DNA of 64,000 nt from positions 54,011 through 118,010 of the forward strand of contig JBBRBX010000002.1 of assembly GCA_038205395.1 (NCBI GenBank), given 5' to 3'. The position numbers and the translations under genes were made by a program. The notes under the pieces were generated by a model, which did no database searches, was not told where the DNA came from, and saw only the letters and a program-made list of their open reading frames with translations. How positions within the stretch are numbered: position 1 is the stretch's first letter; the number at the start of each line of letters is the position of its first letter. The DNA is from Fredericiella sp038205395 (lineage in GTDB: Bacteria > Chloroflexota > Anaerolineae > Caldilineales > Caldilineaceae). Shown here in pieces: positions 35,052-47,058 of this stretch.

Positions 35052-35699
35052 TCAAGGAGAAAGCCGCACCACTTCCCAGCCTTCCGGAGCGATTCGCTTG
35101 TACAGCAAACGATCATGCAGCCGGTGAAGACCGCCTTGCCAAAACTCGATTGCTTCCGGCTCCAGCCGGTAGCCGCCCCAAAATGGCGGCCGCTCCGGTG
35201 CTTGCTCGCCATACTGCACTTTCAGCTCCGCCAGGCGTTCTTCCAGAACGGAGCGGTCGGCAATCACGCTACTCTGCGCCGAGGCCCAAGCGCCCAGGCG
35301 CGCGCCGATTGGGCGGCTGTGGTAGTAGGCGTCGGACTCAGCCGCGCTGACTTGCACCACCGGCCCTTCAATCCGCACCTGGCGCTCCAACTCTCCCCAC
35401 CAGAACACCAATGCCGCAACAGGATTGGCAGCCAGTTCGTCGCCTTTGCGGCTGGCGTAGTTGGTAAAAAAGACAAAGCCTTGGCGGTCAAAACTTTTGA
35501 GCAGAACGACACGCGCCGATGGGCGGCCGGCGGGTGTGCTGGTGGCCAGGGTCATAGCATTCGGCTCACGCAGCCCGCCGGCGACAGCAATATCCAGCCA
35601 CTGCCCAAACAGGGCAATCGGGTCCGAACCGGCATCCGCTTCCTGCAGCGTGCCTCGCTGGTACTCCTTGCGAACTTCTTGTGCTAAAGATGAACTCAT
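35052..35699 (-). CDS. pdxH: Pyridoxamine/pyridoxine 5'-phosphate oxidase
   Basis: A 215-residue FMN enzyme of full family length that oxidises pyridoxine or pyridoxamine phosphate to pyridoxal phosphate. Motifs include EPNAMTLATSTPAGRPSARVVLLKSFDRQGFVFFTNY, GDELAANPVAALVFWW, EGPVVQVSAAESDAYYHSRP and the C-terminal signature PPFWGGYRLEPEAIEFWQGGLHRLHDRLLY. The protein is cytoplasmic. It is 11 bases upstream of the end of the next gene on the same strand. The pdxA-like gene at 52.7 kb is not part of this locus and is better linked to sugar-acid breakdown. Confidence 0.95.
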   Translation of the reverse strand: MSSSLAQEVRKEYQRGTLQEADAGSDPIALFGQWLDIAVAGGLREPNAMTLATSTPAGRPSARVVLLKSFDRQGFVFFTNYASRKGDELAANPVAALVFWWGELERQVRIEGPVVQVSAAESDAYYHSRPIGARLGAWASAQSSVIADRSVLEERLAELKVQYGEQAPERPPFWGGYRLEPEAIEFWQGGLHRLHDRLLYKRIAPEGWEVVRLSP

Positions 35700-35710
35700 A
35701 ACGGCACCTG

Positions 35711-36949
35711 CTACTCTTTTGTGACGGCAGGCAGCCAGAGGGCTGCGCCGGACTCAACGGAACCGATATCACAGGCGGGGCCAAGGGGGCGCGCCTGGCC
35801 GCGCTGGTCAACACTGGGGCAGCCATCGTTGTCGCCGGCGTCGATGACCGGGCTGCCCGGCAGCGGTGCATAGTTGCCGGTCGCACCGCCGTTAAGCGCC
35901 AGTTCCCCCAACTTAGGTGCGACGCCGGTCAGGTCGCCCTCGATGGGTGCAATACAGCTCATGTCGCTGACCAGGTTGTGCCCCAGGCTGTGCATGGCCG
36001 GCCCGTCGCAGTTCAACCCAGGTGCGCCCCCACCTATGACTGCATCATTATTGGCGACAATGCTGTTCTTGAGCGCAACATTGGCGGCAGGTGCAGCAGT
36101 ATCGTTCCACACCCCGCCCGCCGTGGGCGCCGTGTTGGTATAGATGGTCGAGTTGAGGACGGAGATGACTGCACTACCCATGCCAAACAACCCTCCCCCG
36201 CGGACGGCCTGATTTTGCGTGATGGTTACATTGGTTACAGTCACTGCGCCGCCGCCGGCAAGAAGCGCGCCGCCGTAGTTGCCGGCACGATTGGCTTGCA
36301 GCAGTGAGTCTGCAACATCCATGCCGCCGCTCGTATTGTAGAGCGCACCACCGTCAGCAGCAGTGTTGCTCATGAAGCTGCTGCTGTGAATGGTCACGGA
36401 GCCGCCTTGGTTATAGATGGCGCCCCCGCTGTCGTCGGCATGGTTGCGCACGAATTGGACGTTATCCGCCGTGAGCGTGCCTCTATTCTGCACCGCACCG
36501 CCATCGTTGCCGCCGCCGTCGGCCACGCAATCACGTATTTCGACGGTGTCAAGACGCAAGATCGCATTCTTGGCGACATACGCGGCCCCACCCGTGCTGA
36601 AGCTGCCGGCTTGCAGTGTGAGGGCGCGCAAGGCCAGCTCCCCGCCGCCAAGCACCAAAAAGTGCTGCACTTTTCCACCTGCGTCCAGCGTCACCAGCCC
36701 GCCGCCATCGACGGCAGTCACCTGTCCACCGGCAATCACATTGTGGGTGACGAAAATAGTGACAGGGTCCGGCCCACAGTCAAAGGTGACAGCGCCGCCG
36801 CCGGCAAGGGCGGCGGCCAAAGCCGCATCAGTGCAGCTTGCCGGCGTGCCGTCGCCAACAACGCCGGCAGCCTGTACGGGAGCCACCATCGCCAGCCATA
36901 AAAGAACGAACAATAGAGGAATGAGCCGGCGCAAATGGAAGACGTTCAT
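35711..36949 (-). CDS. Secreted right-handed beta-helix protein (choice-of-anchor Q type)
   Basis: A secreted protein of about 412 residues with a signal peptide (IPLLFVLLWLAMVAPVQA). The body is a parallel beta-helix of repeated GGAIYNQGGSVTIHSSSFMSN-like turns (GGAVQNRGTLTADNVQF, GGALYNTSGGMDVADSLL, GGGLFGMGSAVISVLNS). The end is the 'choice-of-anchor Q' type: GSPVIDAGDNDGCPSVDQRGQARPLGPACDIGSVE. It finishes with LWLPAVTKE, a short tail also seen in other secreted proteins here. Such helices often bind or cut polysaccharides; no active site is evident. ATG 36949 is used; a TTG at 36961 is in frame. Confidence 0.82.
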   Translation of the reverse strand: MNVFHLRRLIPLLFVLLWLAMVAPVQAAGVVGDGTPASCTDAALAAALAGGGAVTFDCGPDPVTIFVTHNVIAGGQVTAVDGGGLVTLDAGGKVQHFLVLGGGELALRALTLQAGSFSTGGAAYVAKNAILRLDTVEIRDCVADGGGNDGGAVQNRGTLTADNVQFVRNHADDSGGAIYNQGGSVTIHSSSFMSNTAADGGALYNTSGGMDVADSLLQANRAGNYGGALLAGGGAVTVTNVTITQNQAVRGGGLFGMGSAVISVLNSTIYTNTAPTAGGVWNDTAAPAANVALKNSIVANNDAVIGGGAPGLNCDGPAMHSLGHNLVSDMSCIAPIEGDLTGVAPKLGELALNGGATGNYAPLPGSPVIDAGDNDGCPSVDQRGQARPLGPACDIGSVESGAALWLPAVTKE

Positions 36950-36975
36950 CTTGTCTTTCAAACCATCGCTCTCGA

Positions 36976-40008
<3,033 letters not shown>

Positions 40009-40075
40009 GGAATCAATTCCCCTAAAAGAACAGCAATATTTCCGTCATCCGCCGTGTACGTCCATAATCATCGTT

Positions 40076-40135
40076 CAGTGCGCATGCCCACGTGCGCCGT
40101 CTTGATGAGTGTCCAGTGCGCACGCGTGCGCCGTC
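40076..40135. repeat. Imperfect direct repeat with a 14-bp palindrome upstream of the molybdenum hydroxylase gene
   Basis: Two copies of a CAGTGCGCA...GTGCGCCGTC unit (40076-40101 and 40114-40135) lie in the 163-base gap between the FAD-subunit gene and the fused large subunit. The second copy contains the perfect palindrome GCGCACGCGTGCGC (40118-40131). It may be a regulator site or an mRNA structure. Confidence 0.6.
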
Positions 40136-40171
40136 CGGACAAGCAGCAAGCCCAAATAATTCTGCGGCTGC

Positions 40172-41095
40172 CTACGCCTGTGGCCCCGCCGCAACGGGGT
40201 CCTCCACCTGGGCGCGGGCAAAGGCACGCGCCAGCACCCGCCGCAGCAGCACCGCCAGCACCTCGCGGCGGTACTCTTTGCTGGCACGGTGCTTACTGGT
40301 GCGCAGCTCCGCCTGGGCCAGGGCCGCCTGCACGGCAGCTTCCACGGCGGCCCCATCAAACCGATCCGCCGCCAGCAGCGCCTCTTCGGCGGCGGTGGCG
40401 CGGAAAGGAATGGGGCCGGCAGGGCCGACTGCAATACAAACCTGCGTCACGCGCGCAAACGTCTCGTCCACGCTAAGACCGGCGGCCACGCCCAGGATGG
40501 GCAGCGCCACACCCTGTGGGCGCATCACACGGTCAAAAGCGCTGGCGGCGCGCGGCAGCAGCCGGCGAAAGCGGAAAGCCGCCAGCATCTGGTTGTCGGC
40601 CAGGCTGCTTTTGCCCGGCCCGGCAAAGATCGACAGCAGCGGCTGCCAGGCGCTGGAGAGTTCGCCCTCCGCCAGCGTACAGACCTGCACCTCCGCCCCC
40701 AGCGCCAGCAGACCGATGGTGCCGTCGGCGGCGGGCAGGGCGTGCGCCACATTGCCGCCCAGCGTGCCCACATTGCGCACCTGGGGGCCGCCGACCACAC
40801 TGCAGCTTTCCGCCAGCGCAGCGCCGTGGCTGCGCACCAGCGGGCTGGCTTCGACGTTGCTGTGCGTCACCGCCGCACCGACGACAATCCACTCCCCCTC
40901 CTCGCTGATTTCGTTGAGGTGGTCGATAGTCGTCACATCGACCAGCGCCCGCACGGGGGCATGGTTGCCCTGCTGCAAATCGAGGATCAGATCCGTGCCG
41001 CCGGCGACAAAGAGGGCATCGTGGCCGTACTGGGCGCGAATGCGCAGCGCTTCGACGATGGAATTGGGGGTGTAATACTCTTTCCAGAGGGACAT
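40172..41095 (-). CDS. Molybdenum hydroxylase FAD-binding subunit
   Basis: A 307-residue FAD subunit of the xanthine dehydrogenase/CO dehydrogenase medium-subunit family. It passes electrons from the 2Fe-2S clusters to an acceptor. The N-terminal FAD-binding part has ALFVAGGTDLILDLQQG and the TLGGNVAHALPAADG signature (here VRNVGTLGGNVAHA). The C-terminal CO_deh_flav_C domain starts near AFRFRRLLPRAASAFDRV. The ATG at 41095 is chosen because GGAG lies 6 bases upstream and the length is right; the frame to 41314 runs back through the promoter. A good promoter lies 54 bases upstream. Confidence 0.9.
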   Translation of the reverse strand: MSLWKEYYTPNSIVEALRIRAQYGHDALFVAGGTDLILDLQQGNHAPVRALVDVTTIDHLNEISEEGEWIVVGAAVTHSNVEASPLVRSHGAALAESCSVVGGPQVRNVGTLGGNVAHALPAADGTIGLLALGAEVQVCTLAEGELSSAWQPLLSIFAGPGKSSLADNQMLAAFRFRRLLPRAASAFDRVMRPQGVALPILGVAAGLSVDETFARVTQVCIAVGPAGPIPFRATAAEEALLAADRFDGAAVEAAVQAALAQAELRTSKHRASKEYRREVLAVLLRRVLARAFARAQVEDPVAAGPQA

Positions 41096-41148
41096 CGGCA
41101 TCTCCGGCGTGTATAGCCGCTCCAAGCTGGGCGACAGGGTAGGCGAGC

Positions 41149-41177
41149 AGTATAGCAAACGATTGGTGGAACAACAA
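41149..41177 (-). promoter_or_regulatory. Sigma70-type promoter of the molybdenum hydroxylase operon
   Basis: On the minus strand TTGTTG (41172-41177), 17 bases, TATACT (41149-41154). The start codon of the FAD subunit is 53 bases further on, giving a leader of about 47 bases with a ribosome binding site. Confidence 0.7.
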
Positions 41178-41301
41178 CGCGCAGAACAGCGCAGTCCACC
41201 AAGCGGAGTGCAGGTTGGAGGCTGCGCTGCAATCCACCGAAATCGAGGTATATGGTCAGCAGAAGCTGCTGAGCCGAGCCGGCCAATAGGGGCAATGGAA
41301 T

Positions 41302-41361
41302 AAAAGCCGGCCAAAGATGCGTAAGTCCCATGTCGGAGGCACGCATCTTTGGCCGGCTTTT
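41302..41361 (-). terminator. Terminator of the bcp gene, 21-bp stem
   Basis: A 21-bp perfect inverted repeat (41302-41322 and 41341-41361, core GCCGGCCAAAGATGCGT) with an 18-base loop. On the minus strand the second arm ends in TTTTATT, so it ends bcp transcription 36 bases after its stop. The stem also has T at its end in the other direction. Confidence 0.85.
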
Positions 41362-41396
41362 CTGTTTATCGGCATATGTGCCCAGCCGGCAAAAGT

Positions 41397-41858
41397 TTAC
41401 CCCAATGCCTCCACCGCACGCTGGACGCTGTCTTCGGGCTTGACCTTGACTTGGGCGTCCACCACCTTGCCTTGCTCGTCGATCACAAAATGGCTGCGTT
41501 CGATGCCCATGTACTTTTTGCCGTACATGCTTTTCTCACCCCAGACGCCATAGGCCTCGGCAATGCTGTGGTCTTCGTCAGCGATAAGGGTGAAGGGCAG
41601 GTTGAACTTGGTCTTGAACTTCTGGTGCGACTGCGCGCCGTCGGGACTGACGCCCAGCACAACGGCGTTTTTCTCTTCAATGGCCAGATAGTTGTCACGA
41701 AAGCCGCACGCCTGCGTCGTGCAGCCGGGGGTGTCATCTTTGGGATAGAAGTAAAGCACGACACGCTTGCCCCGATAGTCGCTCAGGCGCACCGCAGCGC
41801 CCCAATCGGTGGTGGCGGTAAAATCAGGGGCTATATCGCCCACAGTAACCTTCTCCAT
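41397..41858 (-). CDS. bcp: Thioredoxin-dependent peroxiredoxin, BCP type
   Basis: A 153-residue peroxiredoxin that reduces hydrogen peroxide and organic peroxides with thioredoxin. The peroxidatic Cys is in YPKDDTPGCTTQACGFRD, and a second Cys five residues later is the usual resolving Cys of atypical 2-Cys BCP proteins. Other family marks are PDFTATTDWG, VVLGVSPDGAQSHQKFKTKFNLPFTLIADED and the late ERSHFVIDEQGKV. Cytoplasmic, single gene with its own strong terminator. Confidence 0.95.
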   Translation of the reverse strand: MEKVTVGDIAPDFTATTDWGAAVRLSDYRGKRVVLYFYPKDDTPGCTTQACGFRDNYLAIEEKNAVVLGVSPDGAQSHQKFKTKFNLPFTLIADEDHSIAEAYGVWGEKSMYGKKYMGIERSHFVIDEQGKVVDAQVKVKPEDSVQRAVEALG

Positions 41859-42025
41859 AATGCTGTTTGCTCCTGCGGCCTGTGGCCGGCGCTACTTGTT
41901 TGATAAACGGGACTGCCAAGGACACAGCGGGTGGTCCTGCCAGCACGCTTTCATCTTTGACACAGCCGGGAGAAAATTCCGCAAGCGCACCCACATTTGT
42001 CATCAGTTTGCCGGATCACGACAAA

Positions 42026-42053
42026 TTGGAGAAAAGGGCAATCAGTGTAGAAT
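42026..42053 (+). promoter_or_regulatory. Promoter of the subtilase gene, leaderless type
   Basis: TTGGAG (42026-42031), 16 bases, TAGAAT (42048-42053), then 7 bases and the ATG at 42061. There is no ribosome binding site. Confidence 0.6.
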
Positions 42054-42060
42054 AGTCGCT

Positions 42061-44001
42061 ATGAACCAACCCAATTTTGTACATTATCTGTGCCGTGCGG
42101 CAAGGGCTTTGTTCTGCCTGCTGCTGATCGGATGGGCATGGCTTGCGCTGCTGCCGGCTGCCGGTGTTTATGGCCAGGAGGTCGATCCCGCCGCCACCCA
42201 CCGGGCGGACGTCAACGCGCTGCTGGCACAGGATTTGGCGCAGGCTGATGGCCCCATCTCTTTTTTGGTGGTGCTAGGCGACCAGATGGATGCGCAGACA
42301 CTGGCGGCTGCGGGTGAAGTGCAGGCTGCCTCCGTGCCGGAACGGCGCGCCGCGCTGTACAAGGCGCTCACCGCTCACGCCGAACGCACGCAGGCGCCTT
42401 TGCGCGCCTGGCTGGATGCGAAGGGGGTTGCCTATAAGCCCCATTATCTGGTCAACATGATCGAGGTGGAAGGTGATGGCGCGCTGGCGGAGCAGTTGCG
42501 GCTGCGCCCGGAGGTGGACCGCCTGGCGCGCAACCCGCTGCTGCGCGATACACATACCATCGACAAGAGCACACGCTGGCCCCAGTTGGGCGCAGCAAGC
42601 TTGCACTTCACGCCTGTGCCTAAGCGCAGCGACCTCACGCCGGCAGCCCCTGCCATGACCGCGGCGCTTCCCTATGGCCTCAGCTATACACACGCCGACC
42701 AGGTGTGGGCGCTGGGGGTTCGTGGCCAGGGAATCGTGGTGGCCAGCCAGGATACAGGTGTGCAGTGGGATCACCCGGCGCTGATAGGCGCTTACCGCGG
42801 CTGGAACACACAGACGCTGACAGCCACCCACGCCTACAATTGGTTTGATGTCTTTGGCCGCAGCGCACTCGATGCCGGCTGCGCTGCCGACCCTCAGATT
42901 CCCTGTGACGACCAAGGCCATGGCACCCACACAGTGGGCACGATGGTGGGTGATGCGGGCAGCACGGGCGGCAGCATTCTGGGGATGGCGCCAGATGCAC
43001 AGTGGATCGCCTGCCGCAATATGCGCGGCGGGGTTGGCACGCCCGCCTCCTATACCACCTGTTTTGAATGGTTTCTGGCGCCTTATCCGCAGGGGGGTGA
43101 TCCCTTTGTGGATGGCAAGCCGGAGGCCGCGCCCGACATCATCAACAATTCATGGGGCTGTCCGCCCAGCGAGGGGTGCGACGCGCAGAGTCTGCGCCAG
43201 GTGGCGGACACCATACGTACAGCGGGCATTTTTATCGCCGCCTCCGCCGGCAACGACGGCTATACCGGCTGCAGCAGCGTCGTGGACCCGATTGCGATCT
43301 ACGACAGTTCCTTTACCGTGGGCGCACACGATGCGCAGGGCAACATTGCCTATTTCAGCAGCCGCGGCCCTGTGCTCATTGACGGCAGCAAGCGGCCCAA
43401 GCCGGATATTACGGCTCCGGGTGTAGCCGTCTACTCCACAAGCCCGGTTAACTCCTACACGCTTCTCAGCGGCACCAGCATGGCCTCGCCGCATGTGGCC
43501 GGAGCCGTGGCGCTTTTGTGGTCTGTGGCGCCTGAACTAAGAGGCGACATTGATCGTACAGAGCAGATCCTCACGCAGAACGCAATGGCGGTTCCCAGCA
43601 GCGAGTGCAGCACAGACCCAACCCCCCAAACGCCCAACAACGTCTTTGGCTACGGGCGGCTCAATATCATGCAGGCAGTCATAGCGACCCGTCCGCCCGC
43701 CACCGTTACAGTTACAGTCGTCACGAGCGAAAGCCTCCCCCTGGCAGGTCTACCAATTGAGTTGGTTAATCAACAAACTGGCTATAGAGTGCAAGCGGTC
43801 ACAAATGAGGAAGGCAAGGTGCAGCTACCGGCAGATAAATCCAACCAATTGCTGCTTTCCGGTCCCTACAATGTACGCATTTCGCAGTGCACAAGCCTGA
43901 CAGATACAGCCACAATTATATTGGCTCCGAATACGGAGACGCAAGCAACAGTCGTGGCGCCAGCTACCTTCTGCCAATTCCTTCCCATCATTTCACCCTA
44001 A
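42061..44001 (+). CDS. Secreted subtilisin-like serine protease (S8)
   Basis: A 646-residue secreted protease. A signal peptide (ALFCLLLIGWAWLALLPAAGVYG) is followed by an I9-type propeptide (about 40-150, ISFLVVLGDQMD...VEGDGALAEQLRLRPEVDRLARN). The S8 catalytic triad is visible: Asp in VVASQDTGVQWDHP, His in GHGTHTVGTM and Ser in SGTSMASPHVAGA, with the oxyanion Asn in INNSWG. A C-terminal beta domain (about 560-640) carries VTSESLPLAGLPIELVNQQTG, like a carboxypeptidase-regulatory fold, and the protein ends in FLPIISP. ATG 42061 is chosen because it follows a well-spaced promoter and gives a normal signal peptide; the longer frame overlaps bcp in antisense. Confidence 0.93.
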   Translation: MNQPNFVHYLCRAARALFCLLLIGWAWLALLPAAGVYGQEVDPAATHRADVNALLAQDLAQADGPISFLVVLGDQMDAQTLAAAGEVQAASVPERRAALYKALTAHAERTQAPLRAWLDAKGVAYKPHYLVNMIEVEGDGALAEQLRLRPEVDRLARNPLLRDTHTIDKSTRWPQLGAASLHFTPVPKRSDLTPAAPAMTAALPYGLSYTHADQVWALGVRGQGIVVASQDTGVQWDHPALIGAYRGWNTQTLTATHAYNWFDVFGRSALDAGCAADPQIPCDDQGHGTHTVGTMVGDAGSTGGSILGMAPDAQWIACRNMRGGVGTPASYTTCFEWFLAPYPQGGDPFVDGKPEAAPDIINNSWGCPPSEGCDAQSLRQVADTIRTAGIFIAASAGNDGYTGCSSVVDPIAIYDSSFTVGAHDAQGNIAYFSSRGPVLIDGSKRPKPDITAPGVAVYSTSPVNSYTLLSGTSMASPHVAGAVALLWSVAPELRGDIDRTEQILTQNAMAVPSSECSTDPTPQTPNNVFGYGRLNIMQAVIATRPPATVTVTVVTSESLPLAGLPIELVNQQTGYRVQAVTNEEGKVQLPADKSNQLLLSGPYNVRISQCTSLTDTATIILAPNTETQATVVAPATFCQFLPIISP

Positions 44002-44011
44002 AGGGCAAAAA

Positions 44012-44602
44012 ATGGCTGCGCAGAGACCGATCCACACCATCCTAGTGCCCGGCTGGCTTGACAATGTACGCACACTGAGCCGTCTGCGCACCTTTTTAGA
44101 GGTGAAAGGGCATAAAGCCATCATCTGTTCGCCCCAGCCGAGTGACGGCAGCGCCCCCATCCAGCTCTTGGCCCAGCAATTGGCGGATTTTGTAGCAGGC
44201 GGCTTTGCCGACGATGAGCCGGTCAACCTGTTTGGCTTCAGCATGGGGGGATTGATCGGGCGGATGTTCCTGCAGGAAATGGAGGGATGGCGGCGCGTGC
44301 GCAAATTTGTGACCGTGGCGACGCCGCACCGTGGGACACTGACGGCACGGCTGGCTACCCACCAAGGCGCCATGCAAATGCGTCCCGACAGTGAATTTAT
44401 CGCCGGCTTGAACCGCGACCTGTCGGCTTTGGAGCGCGTGCAGTTTACCTCAATCTGGTCGCCGTTTGACCTGACCATTGTACCGGCCACCAGCTCGGTT
44501 CTGCCGGCTGGGCGGGCGCGCCGTATCTGGTCCCCCGCCCACGGCATTATGATGTACGATCCGAATGTGATGCGCGTGATCGCCCAGGTGCTGGCAGAAT
44601 AG
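44012..44602 (+). CDS. Lipase-like alpha/beta hydrolase
   Basis: A 196-residue alpha/beta hydrolase of the triacylglycerol-lipase or PGAP1-like group. It begins with the strand HTILVPGWLDN and has the nucleophile elbow GFSMGGLIGR, the TVATPHRGT segment typical of lipases, a likely catalytic Asp in SPFDLTIVP and His in AHGIMMYDP. No signal peptide, so cytoplasmic. It starts 10 bases after the subtilase stop, with AAAGGG as ribosome binding site, and so is probably co-transcribed. It converges with the cyclase gene. Substrate unknown; an esterase or lysophospholipase role is possible. Confidence 0.85.
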   Translation: MAAQRPIHTILVPGWLDNVRTLSRLRTFLEVKGHKAIICSPQPSDGSAPIQLLAQQLADFVAGGFADDEPVNLFGFSMGGLIGRMFLQEMEGWRRVRKFVTVATPHRGTLTARLATHQGAMQMRPDSEFIAGLNRDLSALERVQFTSIWSPFDLTIVPATSSVLPAGRARRIWSPAHGIMMYDPNVMRVIAQVLAE

Positions 44603-44641
44603 CCCGTCTGGGCAGATAACGATTGCAGGCAACCCGTTCTA

Positions 44642-45760
44642 CTAAGCTGCGACCAAAATGGCGCGCTCTTCTACCGCATAGACTTCTATCCCGGTGCTGC
44701 GCCCTTTTAATTGGCGCCGTCCTAACGATTGCATCATCACGTTTTGCCCATCAAGTTCTGCGTGGTTGAACAACGCGTAGGTGTCGGCGCTGATCAGAAT
44801 CTGGTCAGGCTGGCAGATTTCCTCAATACGCTTGGCCGTGTTGACTGTATTGCCGATAGCGGTATAGTTCATGAGGATAGCGGTGCCGATATTGCCAACT
44901 ACAGCCTCGCCGGAATGCAGACCAATGCGCACAGACAGCTTATGCGCGCGTGTGCGGTTGGCTTCCACAATCAGCCGCCGCATGGCTATGGCGGAGTGCA
45001 CGGCGCGCGTCGCATGCTCAATGCTGAAGATCGGTGCATTGTAAAGCGCCATAAAACCGTCGCCCATAATTTTGTCCAGATAGCCGCCGGCTTCCGTGAC
45101 GACGTTGGTCAGCAATGCATAGTAGTCATTGAGGATGCGCACGACGTCATCTGGGGGCAGTTGTTCCGCCAACGGCGTAAAATTGGCGAAGTCCAGAAAA
45201 AGGACTGTCACCATTTCGCGCTCGCCGCCGAGTTCCGGCGCCTTCGAGCTGTTGAGCAGGCTGTGCACGAGTGGTTCGGCCATATATTTGCGCAGCTTTT
45301 GGTTGGCCGCAATCAACTCCGTCTGCAGGGTGGCGTTGTGCCGGCGCAGACGCACCTTATCCATGACCTGGCGAATGCTCATACGGATGGCTTTGAGGCG
45401 AAACGGCTTGCCGACATAATCGTCAGCGCCGGCCAGCATCGATTTGACTGCCAACTGTTCAGAGCTGAGCGCGCTCACCATAATGACGCCTGCCATCTTG
45501 TCGCGCTGGCGAATTTCGCGCAATACTTCCAAGCCATCCACCTTCGGAATGACGACGTCAAGCAGCACCAGGTCGGGGCACAAACGTTCAAATTGCTCAA
45601 TGGCTTGCTCGCCATCGATAGCCTCAAAAATCTGATGGCCATCAGCCTGCAGCAGCCGCCGCACAAGCTGCAGCGTCGTTGGCTCATCATCCACCAACAG
45701 AATACGCAGCGGCTGAAGTGTCGTAAGTTTTGGTGCATCTAATAAATCATCAAAAGACAT
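44642..45760 (-). CDS. Response-regulator receiver fused to class III adenylate/guanylate cyclase
   Basis: A 372-residue signalling protein. The receiver (about 15-130) has RILLVDDEPT, the phospho-acceptor Asp in LVLLDVVIPKVDG, and the VSA and GKPF marks. A helical linker (about 130-170) leads to a class III nucleotide cyclase domain (about 180-345): metal Asp residues in LFLDFANFTPL and KIMGDGFMALYNAP, and NYTAIGNTVNTAKRIE. So a phosphorelay probably controls cAMP or cGMP output. The start is ATG 45760 with AAGGAT upstream. It is divergent from the GAF protein. The four-domain cNMP protein at 1.6-4.2 kb is a candidate receiver of the signal. Confidence 0.93.
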   Translation of the reverse strand: MSFDDLLDAPKLTTLQPLRILLVDDEPTTLQLVRRLLQADGHQIFEAIDGEQAIEQFERLCPDLVLLDVVIPKVDGLEVLREIRQRDKMAGVIMVSALSSEQLAVKSMLAGADDYVGKPFRLKAIRMSIRQVMDKVRLRRHNATLQTELIAANQKLRKYMAEPLVHSLLNSSKAPELGGEREMVTVLFLDFANFTPLAEQLPPDDVVRILNDYYALLTNVVTEAGGYLDKIMGDGFMALYNAPIFSIEHATRAVHSAIAMRRLIVEANRTRAHKLSVRIGLHSGEAVVGNIGTAILMNYTAIGNTVNTAKRIEEICQPDQILISADTYALFNHAELDGQNVMMQSLGRRQLKGRSTGIEVYAVEERAILVAA

Positions 45761-45843
45761 GAGGGGATCCTTTTTCACTTTACAAATTTGCTTAATTGCA
45801 CTATGATTATACAACAAATAACAAAGATGCAACAGGTGTCAAG

Positions 45844-47040
45844 GTGGATCAATCGTCAGCAGTTTTACCGTTTGCCTCACTTTCCAGCAATTTAATGCGG
45901 CTGGAGCAGCTTTTACGTCAGGTAGAGCCGGACAGTGAAGCATCTGCCGAGGGAATTGCTGTACTGCGTGAGCTTCGGCGTAATTTAGATCAAATCAACT
46001 TTCTCTATGACACAGCGCGCCGCCTGACGCAAAACCTGACGCTGCGCGAGGTACTCAATCTACTCGTCGACATTTTGTGGAGACGGCAGTACAGCTTTGT
46101 CGTAATTCTGCTGGGAGAAACTGAACTGGGGCCTTACGTCTACCACGAAATGCGCGGCGTCGTTGACCCACTGCGTTTTTTGGGCAAGCAGTGTCCTCTC
46201 CCGCTGTGGGGAGAGTTGGCGCACGCGTTGGTGCGGCGGCTGGACCCGGAAGAGCAGGATTATCTGATTATCTCTGATTTGGCCAACAGTGGGCGCCCCA
46301 AACCGCAAGAATTTCCGTGGCTGGAAGCCAATGGCTCGATGATGATTGTGCCCCTGCGCAAAGACCATATTGCAATGGGCGCGCTGATTTTGGGGCGCAG
46401 CGATGTGAATGGATTCGGCAACAGCGACGCCTGCGCTGAGTTGGTGGAGATTGCCGGCACGGCAGCCATGGCGCTCTACAATGCCCAGGTGCGCCACGAG
46501 CTGCAGGAGCGGGCCGACCAGTTGGTGGGGCTGCAGCTTTTTACGCGCTCACTGCCCATTGCCGGCCCCATGCGCAAACTGCTCATCGCTACTGCGACCG
46601 GCATCGCCGATCTCCTGGGGGGCGTAGAGGTCTTTGTCCTGGTGCTGCGCAAACATCTGCCTGATGCATTGGTCAGCACTCCCGCCCCCCATTTTGTGCA
46701 ACTGCCGTGGACAGATCTGTGTATCCTCAGCAGCCGCGCCCAGCCGAGCGCCGACCTGCTGCATACCTCGCTCTATCAACTGGTGATGTGGACAATTGAG
46801 GCGGGCCAGGCGTTGTTCTTTAATCCACAACAAGAATATGCTTCGCCTGAAGACCTATACTATAACGAGGCGGGGCAGGCGCTGCTTGTACCCTTGAGCA
46901 GCGAGGAAGAGGCGGTGGGCGCCATCTTTGCGGTTTCCCACGACCCGGCGCGCCACTTTGACGAAAATGATATCGTCGTGGCGCGCACAATGGCCAATAT
47001 GGCAGCCGCCATTATCAAGCTGAATCTGGGTCGCCCCTAA
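45844..47040 (+). CDS. Tandem GAF-domain protein
   Basis: About 398 residues with two GAF-type sensor domains. The first (about 50-205) begins at LYDTARRLTQNLTLREVLNLLVDILW and includes SMMIVPLRKDHIAMGALILGR and the closing helix AGTAAMALYNAQVRHELQERAD. The second (about 215-390) ends with ALLVPLSSEEEAVGAIFAVSHD...FDENDIVVARTMANMAAAII. It has no kinase, cyclase or DNA-binding output, so it may act on a partner. It is divergent from the receiver-cyclase, a possible functional pair. The start is uncertain: GTG 45844 is chosen for the nearby AGGTG; TTG 45796 and ATG 45895 are in frame. Confidence 0.78.
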   Translation: MDQSSAVLPFASLSSNLMRLEQLLRQVEPDSEASAEGIAVLRELRRNLDQINFLYDTARRLTQNLTLREVLNLLVDILWRRQYSFVVILLGETELGPYVYHEMRGVVDPLRFLGKQCPLPLWGELAHALVRRLDPEEQDYLIISDLANSGRPKPQEFPWLEANGSMMIVPLRKDHIAMGALILGRSDVNGFGNSDACAELVEIAGTAAMALYNAQVRHELQERADQLVGLQLFTRSLPIAGPMRKLLIATATGIADLLGGVEVFVLVLRKHLPDALVSTPAPHFVQLPWTDLCILSSRAQPSADLLHTSLYQLVMWTIEAGQALFFNPQQEYASPEDLYYNEAGQALLVPLSSEEEAVGAIFAVSHDPARHFDENDIVVARTMANMAAAIIKLNLGRP

Positions 47041-47058
47041 AATCGTCCGGTTTAGCGC

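Noticed and set aside
44602..44613. Small hairpin GCCC-GTCT-GGGC between convergent genes as a terminator
   Set aside because: The stem is only 4 bp with no T-run; too weak to call.
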